NCBI GenBank assembly: GCA_002840645.1
Contig: PHBO01000013.1
Location: 1-55,338 of the forward strand
Reading direction: 5' to 3'
DNA length: 55,338 bases
Origin: Candidatus Cloacimonetes bacterium HGW-Cloacimonetes-3
Lineage (GTDB): Bacteria > Cloacimonadota > Cloacimonadia > Cloacimonadales > Cloacimonadaceae
The notes beneath the pieces are model-generated. The model saw nothing but the letters and a program-made list of their open reading frames with translations. It ran no database searches and was not told the origin of the DNA. Position numbers and translations under genes: made by a program. Below are positions 1 to 8,084 of this stretch, in pieces. How positions within the stretch are numbered: the stretch's first letter is position 1; the number at the start of each line of letters is the position of its first letter.

Positions 1-58
1 CGTCTGCGCCGATGGTACTGCATGGGCAACTGTGTGGAAGAGTAGGTCGCCGCCATCG
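1..58 (+). rRNA. rrf: 5S ribosomal RNA, 3' end (partial)
   Basis: The first bases match the conserved 3' third of bacterial 5S rRNA: GCGCCGATGGTACTGC followed by AAGAGTAGGTCGCCGCC, which correspond to helices IV/V and the 3' strand of helix I. The 5' two thirds lie outside the window. A ribosomal RNA operon therefore ends here and reads into the window. The exact 3' end cannot be fixed because the partner strand of helix I is missing; 55-60 is likely. A short T run follows at about 75-79, with only a weak stem before it. Confidence 0.85.
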
Positions 59-170
59 CCAACGGCTCTGTTCGTTTTTCACATATATCGAATAAACAAA
101 TTTGACGTCTGCAACAAATTGACAGAGTATACCCGAAAGCCTTAAGTCATGATTCTGTGAGATATTGAAA

Positions 171-191
171 ACGCACACGAGGCGTGTGCGT
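171..191 (-). terminator. Hairpin, probable terminator of the lipoprotein operon
   Basis: A perfect 9-bp inverted repeat, ACGCACACG and CGTGTGCGT, is separated by three bases. Read on the minus strand, the direction of the upstream operon, the stem is followed by TTTTC, as in a modest Rho-independent terminator. Read on the plus strand there is no T run, so it probably serves the minus-strand genes. It lies 34 bases beyond the lipoprotein stop codon. Confidence 0.6.
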
Positions 192-224
192 ATCAGTAAT
201 AACTTCAGGATGTAAGAAACTAAT

Positions 225-1514
225 CTACTTATCTCTCATTAGCGGTAAGAATTGCAATTCATATTCTTGTTTCATCTTGTTACCGGAAAAGTCTGATGTA
301 GTGTTAAGCACTTTTAATATGCAGGAACGATAGTTAACCAGCTCTTTGGTAGGTTGAAAGCGGTGGACACGGCCAAACTCGGTTAACTGCTTTAAAGGAA
401 TCAATTCATTGCCGGAAAACAGTTTTGCATGCACATTGGCTGCGGGAATAAGCTCTGAGAAGTGTAGCTCAAGCACAGGCAGCAAGTTATTTACAGAAGC
501 CCCATTACGTGGGTTTGTGTTCACAATGGTGGGAGCAATAGTGTCAGGGGCAGCATAGTTATGGAATTTTGCCTCGAGAACTTCCGACTGATTACCCTTG
601 AAATCTTCCACGCCGTTTAACTGTAAAGTGTACTCTGTGCTGTCCATTGCAGTACATATAATACTTATTTTATCCTGCTCCAATATTTGGTGCTTTATCG
701 TGACTGGATTAACCCCAAGCACTTTCACACTGTGATAGCTTTTTACCTGCTCGCTAAGAGATATATGAATCTCTCTGTTACTAACAGGCAATACCCGGCG
801 AATCCTGGGTTTACTGCTGTCAGCATAGGCAATACTCATATTTAAGGTAGATAAAGACTTTCCGTCCGCCAAACCTTCGAAAAAGGGATCAAGCCCAAAA
901 TCATAGCGTCCGTTTAGGTTTTTATCTATGTAAGCGCGCAATAAATGCGCTTGTGGGTTAAGCGATTCAATCGTGTATGCTTCACCGCTTATGCGATTAC
1001 TAAGCACAAGCAGCGAATCTGCGGATACAAGGCTGAGCTCTATTGGCAAACCTACATCTGAAGGCTGTTCATAAGAAATTGTTCCCGATATACGGTAATT
1101 GTTCAAATCACCATTTCTGAAGACCAAAGTTTGGTTGTTCTCAAGGGGATTACCCCGGCTATCTTTAAGCCTTGTGCTAAGAGTTACAAAGTAATTCGTA
1201 TTGGGCTTCAGCGTTTCGCCAAGTTTAATACGCAAGGTTGCTTTATCCATGCTTACTTTTTTATTCAGCACAGGCGGATAGATATAGATTGAGTTCGCAA
1301 GTGTGCTTTTATCCATCTCTTTGGAAAACGAAATCTCAATTACTCCATTTGTTATCGCTCCAAACTCAGCAGGGGAACTGCCCAATACCTTTGGCTTTAC
1401 AGTATCTTGGGGCCCGCCGGTAGGATTTCTCTTACTCCCACATGCCGGCAACATGCACAGTAATGTTAAAGCTGCCAACAACGTTGTTATTGTGTGTACC
1501 GTTTTATGTATCAT
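225..1514 (-). CDS. Ig-like (Big_5) domain lipoprotein
   Basis: This 429-residue protein has a lipoprotein signal: a basic start, a hydrophobic stretch, and a lipobox ending LPAC around residue 25. The mature start CGSKRNPTGGPQDT resembles a common Bacteroidota/FCB family of Ig-like lipoproteins. Two Big_5 (bacterial Ig-like) domains are visible: one from about residue 41 (PKVLGSSPAEFG, then EISFSKEMD), the other from about 330 (PTIVNTNPRNGAS, then LELHFSE). The middle looks like further beta-sandwich. It is probably anchored in the outer membrane; its specific role is unknown. It is the last gene of ybaB-recR-ribE, with a one-base gap after ribE, and is followed by a hairpin. The fold and lipidation are well supported, the function is not. 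Confidence 0.8.
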   Translation of the reverse strand: MIHKTVHTITTLLAALTLLCMLPACGSKRNPTGGPQDTVKPKVLGSSPAEFGAITNGVIEISFSKEMDKSTLANSIYIYPPVLNKKVSMDKATLRIKLGETLKPNTNYFVTLSTRLKDSRGNPLENNQTLVFRNGDLNNYRISGTISYEQPSDVGLPIELSLVSADSLLVLSNRISGEAYTIESLNPQAHLLRAYIDKNLNGRYDFGLDPFFEGLADGKSLSTLNMSIAYADSSKPRIRRVLPVSNREIHISLSEQVKSYHSVKVLGVNPVTIKHQILEQDKISIICTAMDSTEYTLQLNGVEDFKGNQSEVLEAKFHNYAAPDTIAPTIVNTNPRNGASVNNLLPVLELHFSELIPAANVHAKLFSGNELIPLKQLTEFGRVHRFQPTKELVNYRSCILKVLNTTSDFSGNKMKQEYELQFLPLMRDK

Positions 1515-1515
1515 T

Positions 1516-2112
1516 CTAATCCCGTAACAATCCCTTCTGATTTAGCAGGTACTTGCCTAATACATCGTATTCCACATTCACATTATCTCCGGGCTTCAAA
1601 CTTGCCAAATTAGAGTTAGCTTGTGTATGCCCGATAATGGCAATGGAGAAATAAGAAGAGCGCAGTTCTGCGACGGTGAGGCTAACCCCATTTATCGCAA
1701 CAGAGCCTTGATGCACAAGTAACTTGCGGTCTTCATTAAATAATTGTAGGCGAATATAGTCTGTTCCCTCAATTCGTGGTCGAGACAGAACTCTCACACT
1801 TCTATCCACATGTCCTTGCAGCCAGTGCCCATCCAGGCGGTCTCCCAATTTTAAGGCACGCTCAAGATTAAGGATTGTCCCCACCTGCCAGATACCGGCA
1901 GTACTTTTCTCCACAGTTTCATGCATTATCTCCACTTTGAAGCTAAGGCTATCAAACTCCAGAACCGTTAGGCATATGCCATTACAGGCAATGCTGCTAC
2001 CAATCTTTATGTCATCGAAATGCTGCGGACGCTCGACCTTCAGCAGTTTCTTCCCCGCAAGAGGTGACACTTGTAATAGCCTAGCTGTGCTTTCGATTAT
2101 TCCCGTGAACAT
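1516..2112 (-). CDS. ribE: Riboflavin synthase, alpha subunit
   Basis: This enzyme dismutates two 6,7-dimethyl-8-ribityllumazine molecules to riboflavin in the cytoplasm. The family start MFTGIIES is present, and the two tandem lumazine-binding repeats show NGICLTV with GHWLQGHVD in the first and NGVSLTV with GHTQANSNL in the second. The end, NVEYDVLGKYL, is also typical. The reading frame is open 12 codons further upstream, but that extension would overlap recR, and the family always begins at MFTGII, so I start at 2112. At 198 residues it is normal length. The recR stop ends two bases upstream, so the genes are translationally close. No other riboflavin genes are nearby, and I see no FMN riboswitch. 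Confidence 0.93.
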   Translation of the reverse strand: MFTGIIESTARLLQVSPLAGKKLLKVERPQHFDDIKIGSSIACNGICLTVLEFDSLSFKVEIMHETVEKSTAGIWQVGTILNLERALKLGDRLDGHWLQGHVDRSVRVLSRPRIEGTDYIRLQLFNEDRKLLVHQGSVAINGVSLTVAELRSSYFSIAIIGHTQANSNLASLKPGDNVNVEYDVLGKYLLNQKGLLRD

Positions 2113-2113
2113 A

Positions 2114-2710
2114 TCAAACCGTGTAACGCCTCTTCCAAGCATTTGCAAGTGTGTTTATGCTACTGTATTCCAAATCACCTCCGAAAGGAATGCCGGTGGA
2201 CAATCTGGTAATAGTAACACCTTTATCCTTCAATAGTTCCCATAAATAATGAATAGTGGCTTCACCTTCAGCAGAGGGCTTAAGAGCCAACACAACTTCA
2301 GCAGGTTTCAAACCGGATATCCTTTTCATCAGCATATCTGTATGTATTTGCTCCGGCCCGTATCCATCAATGGGGGAGAGCAAATGTCCCAGGACAAAGT
2401 ATCGTCCCCTGAATTCATTCATGTTTTCGATAATCTGGATGTCCGAATTGCTTTCCACCACGCAAAGGTGAGTATTCAGCCTGTCTGAGGCGTTGCATAT
2501 CGGGCAGGGATCGCTTTCTGAAAGCATATTGCACAGCTTGCATGAGGTAAAGCTCTCCACAGTAGTTTTGATAGTCTCAGATAGCTGTAAGGCAAAGTTC
2601 TTATCTTGTGAAACCAGAAACCAGGCGAGACGCTGTGCGGTTTTACGCCCAATTCCGGGAAAGCGGTTGAGAGCTTGAATCAGCTTTTCAAGATTATCAG
2701 ATAGAACCAT
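2114..2710 (-). CDS. recR: Recombination protein RecR
   Basis: RecR acts with RecF and RecO to load RecA at gapped DNA. The 198-residue length is standard. An N-terminal helix-hairpin-helix (FPGIGRKTAQRLAW, about residues 18-31) is followed by a four-cysteine zinc finger (CKLC then CPIC, about 57-72). Then comes a Toprim domain with the acidic VVESNSD segment and the GRYFVLGHLLSPIDG motif (about 84-125). The C-terminal Walker-like block is LSTGIPFGGDLEYS. The start overlaps the ybaB stop by one base (TAATG), the classic ybaB-recR arrangement. Confidence 0.95.
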   Translation of the reverse strand: MVLSDNLEKLIQALNRFPGIGRKTAQRLAWFLVSQDKNFALQLSETIKTTVESFTSCKLCNMLSESDPCPICNASDRLNTHLCVVESNSDIQIIENMNEFRGRYFVLGHLLSPIDGYGPEQIHTDMLMKRISGLKPAEVVLALKPSAEGEATIHYLWELLKDKGVTITRLSTGIPFGGDLEYSSINTLANAWKRRYTV

Positions 2711-3033
2711 TAAAACAATCCGGGTATCTTCATTCCACCGGTCAATCTGCCCATAGCGTCATTGGATGCTTCTGAGACTTTTGTGCCAACTTCCTGCAAG
2801 GCAGCCAGGATAAGGTCTTCCAACATCTCCACATCATCAGGATCAACTGCCTGTGGATCAATCTTTATGGAAGCTAACCCATGTTTGCCATTCATTTCCA
2901 CTGTTACCATCCCGCCTCCTGAAGATGCGTGGAAAAGTTTATTTTCCAGCTCTTCCTGAGACTTCATCATTTCCTGTTGCATCTTTTGTGCTTGTTTCAT
3001 CAGGTCTTTCATGTTTTTTCCACCGGGTAGCAT
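2710..3033 (-). CDS. ybaB: YbaB/EbfC family nucleoid-associated protein
   Basis: This small (107 residues) DNA-binding protein of the YbaB/EbfC family acts as a dimer and is almost always next to recR, as here. Visible features are the N-terminal helix MKDLMKQAQKMQQEM, then the strand-rich centre (GGGMVTVEMNGKHGLASIKI) and the conserved VDPDDVEMLEDLILAA. I keep the start at 3033 because AAGGAG lies at good spacing; a start at MKDLM, seven codons in, has a weaker ribosome site. The gene opens the four-gene minus-strand operon. Confidence 0.92.
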   Translation of the reverse strand: MLPGGKNMKDLMKQAQKMQQEMMKSQEELENKLFHASSGGGMVTVEMNGKHGLASIKIDPQAVDPDDVEMLEDLILAALQEVGTKVSEASNDAMGRLTGGMKIPGLF

Positions 3034-3065
3034 AGGGACTCCTTGTCGTTTGTTATTTACAGTCC

Positions 3066-3094
3066 CTTATGAATGACAAGGATGTATTCGTCAA
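3066..3094 (-). promoter_or_regulatory. Candidate sigma-70-like promoter for ybaB-recR-ribE
   Basis: On the minus strand TTGACG (3089-3094) and CATAAG (3066-3071) are separated by 17 bases, about 30 bases upstream of the ybaB start and its AAGGAG. The -35 is near consensus and the -10 matches four of six positions. Motif match only. Confidence 0.4.
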
Positions 3095-3136
3095 GAAAAA
3101 CAAATAATCCTCTGGCAAAACCACTAATCTATGATA

Positions 3137-4477
3137 CTATTTAACTAACACTGCCTTTATTGATCTAACATCATTACCTGAAGTAAGCTGCAAGAGATAT
3201 ATCCCGGAGCTTAAGTTGCTACCCTGGTCATCTTTGCCATCCCAACTAACTTTATGTTTACCAAGATCACTGAAGCCATTCAGCAAACTACGCACTTTTT
3301 GCCCCTTTAAGTTGTACACATCTATCTTTACATTGTTTGCCTTTGTTATTCCGAAGTTAACAGAGGCTTGCTGGTTACAGGGATTGGGATACAAGGAAAA
3401 TGAATTTATCAGTGAGGGTGTGGCTTGATCGTCGTTTTCAACACTTTCAGTATATTCATATACATAACGACTAATGGGAAACATCGAACCATTCTCACCT
3501 ACGGGCTCATAGTATATCTCCATACTTAGCAAATCGTTCTGGTAAGCATATTTTGTTTCATTTTGAAGTATGTAAGAACCATTAATTGTAAGATAGTATT
3601 GTTTTTTGTATAGGCTTAAGTCCGGATTGTAAATGTAATTATATAGAAAATATGGATACCATTGAACACCACTATCCGGGCTAAACATTATGGGGTTCTG
3701 ATCAATAAGGAAAGAGACATATCCAGATGAATACTCTGGATTTATGTATGAGAAACTGTTTTGCAGATTATGCAGATGCTCTGCATAGGTAGATTCATCT
3801 TCCGGCAGGTAAGTGTAAAGATTTCTTAAGTCCAAAGTCCAAGTAGAATCATTGGCAGGCTTATAATACTTCTGTACTACAGCCAGCCTGCCATGAGTGT
3901 CCCATTCGTAATAATATTTATTCTTCGCAGGATCACTCGGGGACAAAGTATAGAATGTTTCAGTTGCATTATCGAGCCTACCCACAACAGAATTATATAC
4001 AAAGTCAACTGTATAGCCCAGAATATCTTCACCATTCTGATAACTCGTAGTCATTATTTGAATTAGATCATCATTTGCATATGTCCAATCTGTCCCAAAA
4101 GTGGAAATCCACACATCTCCTATCATATACATCATTTCTGAGTGCATTATTTTGTTATCGGAGTTATATGTGATATTGCATAACCAATTTCCTGCCCATC
4201 CTTGGATGTCATAGCTCCAGGTAGAGTCAGCTATAATCGAGCATAATCCCTGAGTATCATAGGTAATACAGTATTTTTCCATATCCTCCCAAGCTCCTCC
4301 ATAGGTTTGATAGATCATGCTATTCAAAACGGATGTACGATTGTGTTTTGTGTTTGATATTACTTGTAGAACATCGGTTGATAGCTTGTTATGTGCATAT
4401 CTCTGTGACCATGCGGGTGTAACACATAAGAAGCAGGTAAAAATCGTAAGAAATACGGTTGATATTAGCTTTTGCAT
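3137..4477 (-). CDS. Secreted protein with FlgD-like / type IX sorting domain
   Basis: This 446-residue protein has a clear signal peptide (hydrophobic run in residues 5-20, cleavage after PAWS). The middle (about 40-345) is rich in tyrosine, tryptophan and asparagine, with repeated strand-like units containing WTY/YDTQG/YEWDTHGRL segments; I recognise no catalytic motif. The last ~90 residues are a FlgD Ig-like or type A sorting domain: FSLYPNPCNQQASVNFG, then VKIDVYNLKGQKVRSL, a WDGKDDQGSNLSSGIY turn, and a final LVK. In the FCB group such domains send proteins through type IX secretion, and sprA lies in the same window. The start has a good AAAGGAG. It appears to be a single-gene unit. A surface or secreted role is likely; substrate unknown. 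Confidence 0.8.
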   Translation of the reverse strand: MQKLISTVFLTIFTCFLCVTPAWSQRYAHNKLSTDVLQVISNTKHNRTSVLNSMIYQTYGGAWEDMEKYCITYDTQGLCSIIADSTWSYDIQGWAGNWLCNITYNSDNKIMHSEMMYMIGDVWISTFGTDWTYANDDLIQIMTTSYQNGEDILGYTVDFVYNSVVGRLDNATETFYTLSPSDPAKNKYYYEWDTHGRLAVVQKYYKPANDSTWTLDLRNLYTYLPEDESTYAEHLHNLQNSFSYINPEYSSGYVSFLIDQNPIMFSPDSGVQWYPYFLYNYIYNPDLSLYKKQYYLTINGSYILQNETKYAYQNDLLSMEIYYEPVGENGSMFPISRYVYEYTESVENDDQATPSLINSFSLYPNPCNQQASVNFGITKANNVKIDVYNLKGQKVRSLLNGFSDLGKHKVSWDGKDDQGSNLSSGIYLLQLTSGNDVRSIKAVLVK

Positions 4478-4971
4478 GCTAACTCCTTTATCTTCATCAT
4501 ATACAATGCCATGGTTCGCAAATTTAAAACATATCTTTATCTGTCAAGTTATTCCTGCAAATATTTGGATATTGATCCTGCACTGAACCACATCTCTACA
4601 ATACAACCCCTTTCCCTTTTTGCATCTATTGCTTCCATAACAGAATAAACCATGTTGCAGGAAGGGTTTTGCTTATCCAAAAGCCCATTGGTAATAGTTT
4701 TCAGACTCAGATAGGATAAAGAATCATTGTTACATTGTTCACCTATGGTTCCTTCACATGAGGCTTGCCGGAGAGAGATTAGCTCATGGACACTGGCTCA
4801 GTATTCTGTAGAGTATAGCCTACTGCCCCCTCCGGATTGCACGTGAATATCGTCATGTTAGTTTAGCTGGTGATATAGTTACCACTTGTAAGCCTTATTT
4901 GCTTAACTGGTTGTTTAGGTTATACTGTGTGTATTGAGGACGAGCAGATAAGATTGCCATTGAGGAAAGAA
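4478..4971. other. 494-bp gap between divergent genes; promoters and a decayed frame
   Basis: The gap separates the minus-strand sorting-domain gene from the plus-strand kinase operon. At 4542-4547 the minus strand reads TTGACA, a plausible -35 for the sorting-domain gene, but its -10 is unclear. The ribosome site of the kinase gene, GAGGAAAG, sits at 4962-4969. The centre contains an open minus-strand frame without a start codon, described separately. I see no RNA gene, insertion sequence or strong terminator. Confidence 0.5.
4549..4797 (-). pseudogene. Possible decayed gene remnant, unrecognised
   Basis: On the minus strand 82 codons are open between the TGA at 4798-4800 and the TAA at 4549-4551. 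No ATG occurs in the first ~45 codons, so it cannot be an intact gene of this length. The translation reads like ordinary protein, for example GLLDKQNPSCNMVYSVMEAI and then CIVEMWFSAGSISKYLQE. I do not recognise a family. An open frame of this size could arise by chance, so this is a guess at a truncated 3' end of a lost gene. Confidence 0.25.
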
Positions 4972-7137
4972 ATGAGTGAACATCAGACTATTGTGCAAAA
5001 TAACAAAGAAAATACTCCGATTATTAACAGTCCCCCGGATGCCGATAGGGTTCATGATGGTTTCAATGTATTACAATATATAGACTTAATTATTAGAAGG
5101 TGGTGGATCGTTTTAGGGTTTGCAGCGTTGTTCCTTATTTTTGCCTATTACTATACTTTGATGATGCCTGACATGTACACATATACGTTTTCAATAGTTT
5201 ATCAGGACAAGGTGAAAGAAAACATTGTTGAAGGGATGCGAGTATCTTCAAGCAATTCGTTTGATAATAGCTTTTGGTTCAACGTTATAAAATCCCGAAA
5301 CATAGCGCGATTAGTTTCGGACATAATGGATACCCATCCTAATCCAGATACTATGCTGCGAGCGATGAAACTGGAACAGAAGAGAGAGACGAAGAATATC
5401 TATTTTATTACTTTGACCTCTCCAGATAACTTAGCATTTCAAGATTTCCCCATTGCATTGGTAACTGCTCTTAACAGATATGAAAGAAGTGAGCTTGTTG
5501 CTTCAGCCGATAGTTTGGTACTCATACTTAGCAATCTGCAAATTGCAAATGAAGCACAGCTAAGTACAATAAATTCTGAGATTAAGAACTACATGATGCA
5601 AAATAGCATACAGGGAGTGGACGAATTAGCCAAGAGAATCCAACAAGTGGATATATACAACAACGAGTTGACTAACTCAATTATTGAACTTGAATCTATT
5701 CGGTCAAGCAAGGCGGCTTTACAGAATAAAATTGGTGATGATAACTCAGAACTATCTGCTTTGACTACAAATATTGATCCCCTAAAAAAATCTCTCCAGA
5801 ATCTGCAAATGGAATTGGCAGAAGCTCAAACCAAATACACTGAATTGCATCCCAAGGTTTTGTCCTTAAAAAGAAACATTAAGACGATTATTGGTTTAAT
5901 CGGTAATAAGATATCCACGGAAGATTCCTCATTTCAAGGGTCCATTAACAGTATGGACCAAGGTCTCATCAACCAGTTAATCTCCTTGCATGTTAAAGAG
6001 ATAGAGTTTGAAACCAGAATATCCTCTTGGGAAAAAACAATTTCAGGCATGAATAATGAGATATTAAACTTGCAAAGCGATAATGAAGGATTACAGACAC
6101 TCTTAAGGAAGAGAGCTTTGCTTGAGCAATCCAATAATGATATTCAGAAATCGAAACTAACTACTGTTGTTAAAACAGGTGAGTTCGCCCGACACTTTCA
6201 TATACTCGACATGCCCGGATTTCCTTCCTTACCATCTAATCAAAGGACAAATATGTATCTATTCATAGGCATGATGGTTGGGTTAGGGACAGGTTTTGTT
6301 TTTTCGTTGATATATGAATTGTTCACAAACAGAATATACTCTACAGGTTCACTTGAATCAATTGGCAGGTGTCCCATAATGTGTTCCATACCTGTTTTGC
6401 AATCACAGTTAAAATCTGTGTTGTATGATAAGGAAAAAAGAAAAGAGTTTTTGTTGCCATACACCATTCTGAAAGTAAAGGTTAAGGTGTCCTATACAGA
6501 GAATAATTGCAATTTTATTGCGCTTGTAAGCCCTGCAAAGCAAGAGGGTAAAACTACTACTTGTATCAGTTTGGCACTTGAACTGGCAAACGATGGTTAC
6601 AAAGTGCTATTATTAGATTCAGATTTATGGTCACCGGCATTAAGCAGGTTTTTTGCTTTACAACATCATCCCGGGTTAAGTGATTACCTGAATGACACCA
6701 GTATCAATATCAGTAGTATTACATATCCAACTGATATGGAAAATCTAAGTATCATTCCAGCCGGTAATGAACTTGATAATATCGGCAATTTGCTACGTCC
6801 TAAGAATATTAAGGAACTGCAAGATAAGATTCGAGGCCTTTATGATTGGGTTATCACAGATACGCCAGCATTGTTGTTAGTCCCTGATTCATATGAGTTT
6901 ATCTCTTTTGCTCCCACGATATTTATGTTAGTAAGAATATCGCAGACAACTTACGTTGATTTCAAAGAGATGATCGTGCATCTTAGGATGGCACGCATAC
7001 ATTTATCTGGTATAATAATTAACAGCATGAAAACGAGTGTATTGAGTAGATATTATCAGCCTGAGTACACTTTTCGCTATGACTATTACAAGAAGAACTA
7101 TAAAACTAAGCTGTTTAGTAAGCGAAAACAAAGCTAA
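4972..7137 (+). CDS. Exopolysaccharide co-polymerase / BY-type tyrosine kinase (Wzc-like)
   Basis: This inner-membrane protein would control capsule or exopolysaccharide chain length and autophosphorylate on tyrosine. A Wzz-type N-terminus has a first membrane helix (WWIVLGFAALFLIFAYYY, about residues 44-65). Long coiled coils follow, then a second helix at about 427-450. The cytoplasmic kinase has Walker A SPAKQEGKTTT (~521), Walker A' VLLLDSDLW (~546) and Walker B WVITDTPA (~626). It ends in a tyrosine cluster (YYQPEYTFRYDYYKKNY), the usual phosphorylation site. The frame is open 15 codons upstream from a GTG, but ATG at 4972 has GAGGAAAG at good spacing, giving 721 residues. It is followed directly by an export protein. 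No glycosyltransferases or phosphatase are nearby. Confidence 0.88.
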   Translation: MSEHQTIVQNNKENTPIINSPPDADRVHDGFNVLQYIDLIIRRWWIVLGFAALFLIFAYYYTLMMPDMYTYTFSIVYQDKVKENIVEGMRVSSSNSFDNSFWFNVIKSRNIARLVSDIMDTHPNPDTMLRAMKLEQKRETKNIYFITLTSPDNLAFQDFPIALVTALNRYERSELVASADSLVLILSNLQIANEAQLSTINSEIKNYMMQNSIQGVDELAKRIQQVDIYNNELTNSIIELESIRSSKAALQNKIGDDNSELSALTTNIDPLKKSLQNLQMELAEAQTKYTELHPKVLSLKRNIKTIIGLIGNKISTEDSSFQGSINSMDQGLINQLISLHVKEIEFETRISSWEKTISGMNNEILNLQSDNEGLQTLLRKRALLEQSNNDIQKSKLTTVVKTGEFARHFHILDMPGFPSLPSNQRTNMYLFIGMMVGLGTGFVFSLIYELFTNRIYSTGSLESIGRCPIMCSIPVLQSQLKSVLYDKEKRKEFLLPYTILKVKVKVSYTENNCNFIALVSPAKQEGKTTTCISLALELANDGYKVLLLDSDLWSPALSRFFALQHHPGLSDYLNDTSINISSITYPTDMENLSIIPAGNELDNIGNLLRPKNIKELQDKIRGLYDWVITDTPALLLVPDSYEFISFAPTIFMLVRISQTTYVDFKEMIVHLRMARIHLSGIIINSMKTSVLSRYYQPEYTFRYDYYKKNYKTKLFSKRKQS

Positions 7138-7159
7138 AGCCAAACAAGGAGTTCTACAA

Positions 7160-7795
7160 ATGAGAAGAATTTCTATATCTTTACTAATCATATGGCTCTT
7201 CATAAGTTGCCTTAATGCTGAAAGCAATGTTTCCAGCGTAAAATACACAATCAAAAAAGGGGACATCCTTTCTATATATGTGATGGACAATCCTGAATTT
7301 ACTTTCAAGGATTTGATTGTCATGCCCGATGGACTACTCCAATACCCCAGCATTGGTAGCATCGAAGTGGAGGGTCTTACTTTAGATGAACTGAAACTAA
7401 CCATAAATGATGTGGTAAGCCAGTATATATCTAATCCGGTGATAACTGTATTTGTTAGTAAGCTTTTCAATTACAACATTAGTATCATTGGTTATGTTTA
7501 CAAGCCAGGAACCTATCAAGTGTTTGAGCCGATTGATTTGTTGTATGCTCTCTCTTTAGCTGGAGGAATCAGGGAGTCTAAAGATTGTAAAATAAACGTG
7601 ATACGTGCCAATGGCTCTAGCGAAACGCTTAGGCTTAAGAATCTAATAAATCCCAATGCCAAAAACAGCCAAGTTCTTGTTCATCCTTTTGATACAGTTA
7701 TTGTGGATCAGCCCAGAAGTTTAAACTGGGCAGTGGTGACAGCATGCATATCAGCAGGAGCGTTAATTTCTAACATATACATCAATTTTAAGTAG
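7160..7795 (+). CDS. Polysaccharide export protein (Wza/SLBB family)
   Basis: This 211-residue periplasmic or outer-membrane protein has a signal peptide (LLIIWLFISC, about residues 8-17). The cysteine could be lipidated, but phenylalanine at -3 is atypical for a lipobox. A Poly_export domain follows (YTIKKGDILSIYVMDNPEF, then VMPDGLLQYPSIGSIEVEGL, about 28-105). Next is an SLBB domain (ISIIGYVYKPGTYQV, LLYALSLAGGI), and a hydrophobic C-terminus (WAVVTACISAGALIS) that may insert in the membrane. The frame extends 27 codons upstream into the kinase gene, but ATG at 7160 has AAGGAG at eight bases. It is shorter than Wza, like FCB-type export proteins. It pairs with the kinase as a minimal export module. 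Confidence 0.85.
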   Translation: MRRISISLLIIWLFISCLNAESNVSSVKYTIKKGDILSIYVMDNPEFTFKDLIVMPDGLLQYPSIGSIEVEGLTLDELKLTINDVVSQYISNPVITVFVSKLFNYNISIIGYVYKPGTYQVFEPIDLLYALSLAGGIRESKDCKINVIRANGSSETLRLKNLINPNAKNSQVLVHPFDTVIVDQPRSLNWAVVTACISAGALISNIYINFK

Positions 7796-7894
7796 CCTTC
7801 ATTAACCCCGTTGTTTCGCACTCATTAAACAATTGAAATATTGTTGAAACATGGTAAGATTGACTAAGAATATCCTGCTTGGCACATGCATGAG

Positions 7895-7996
7895 GGCGTT
7901 AATCACATCTTCATCTACCGTTAATCAAGCGTTAATAATTAACGCTTGATTAAGAGGGGATTAAAGCTTGATTAACGCCACCAAGCAAGGAAGAAG
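7895..7996. repeat. Intergenic palindrome A (TTAATCAAGCG word)
   Basis: The core is a perfect inverted repeat: arms TTAATCAAGCGTTAAT (7921-7936) and its complement (7938-7953) around one base. An outer pair, GGCGTTAATCA (7895-7905) and TGATTAACGCC (7969-7979), nests around it. On the minus strand a leader CTTCTTCCTTGCTTGG (7981-7996) adjoins it. The gap lies between the ends of two convergent genes, export protein and birA. The arms and the flanking GAGGGG are shared with the element at 44094-44146. Weaker hairpins are at 7828-7845 and 8017-8032. No T run suggests a normal terminator. Confidence 0.85.
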
Positions 7997-8084
7997 TAAG
8001 TAGGGGTAGATTAAGTTACCTGATAGCAGGTAGATAGCAGTAATTTGATGCAAGGGAGCGAAGAGATAGCGATTAGAAAAGGTA

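Noticed and set aside
1516-2148. Longer riboflavin synthase starting 12 codons upstream
   Set aside because: The family begins MFTGII; the extension lies inside recR and lacks a ribosome site.
4741-4860. Possible tRNA-like hairpins in the kinase upstream gap
   Set aside because: No T-arm GTTCGA-type sequence or acceptor pairing could be drawn.
7003-7470. 155-codon minus-strand frame across the kinase/export junction
   Set aside because: Both plus-strand genes have family motifs and ribosome sites through this region; the frame has none.
7079-7795. Longer export protein starting inside the kinase gene
   Set aside because: The first 27 codons overlap the kinase tyrosine tail, and the internal ATG has AAGGAG and a signal peptide directly after it.
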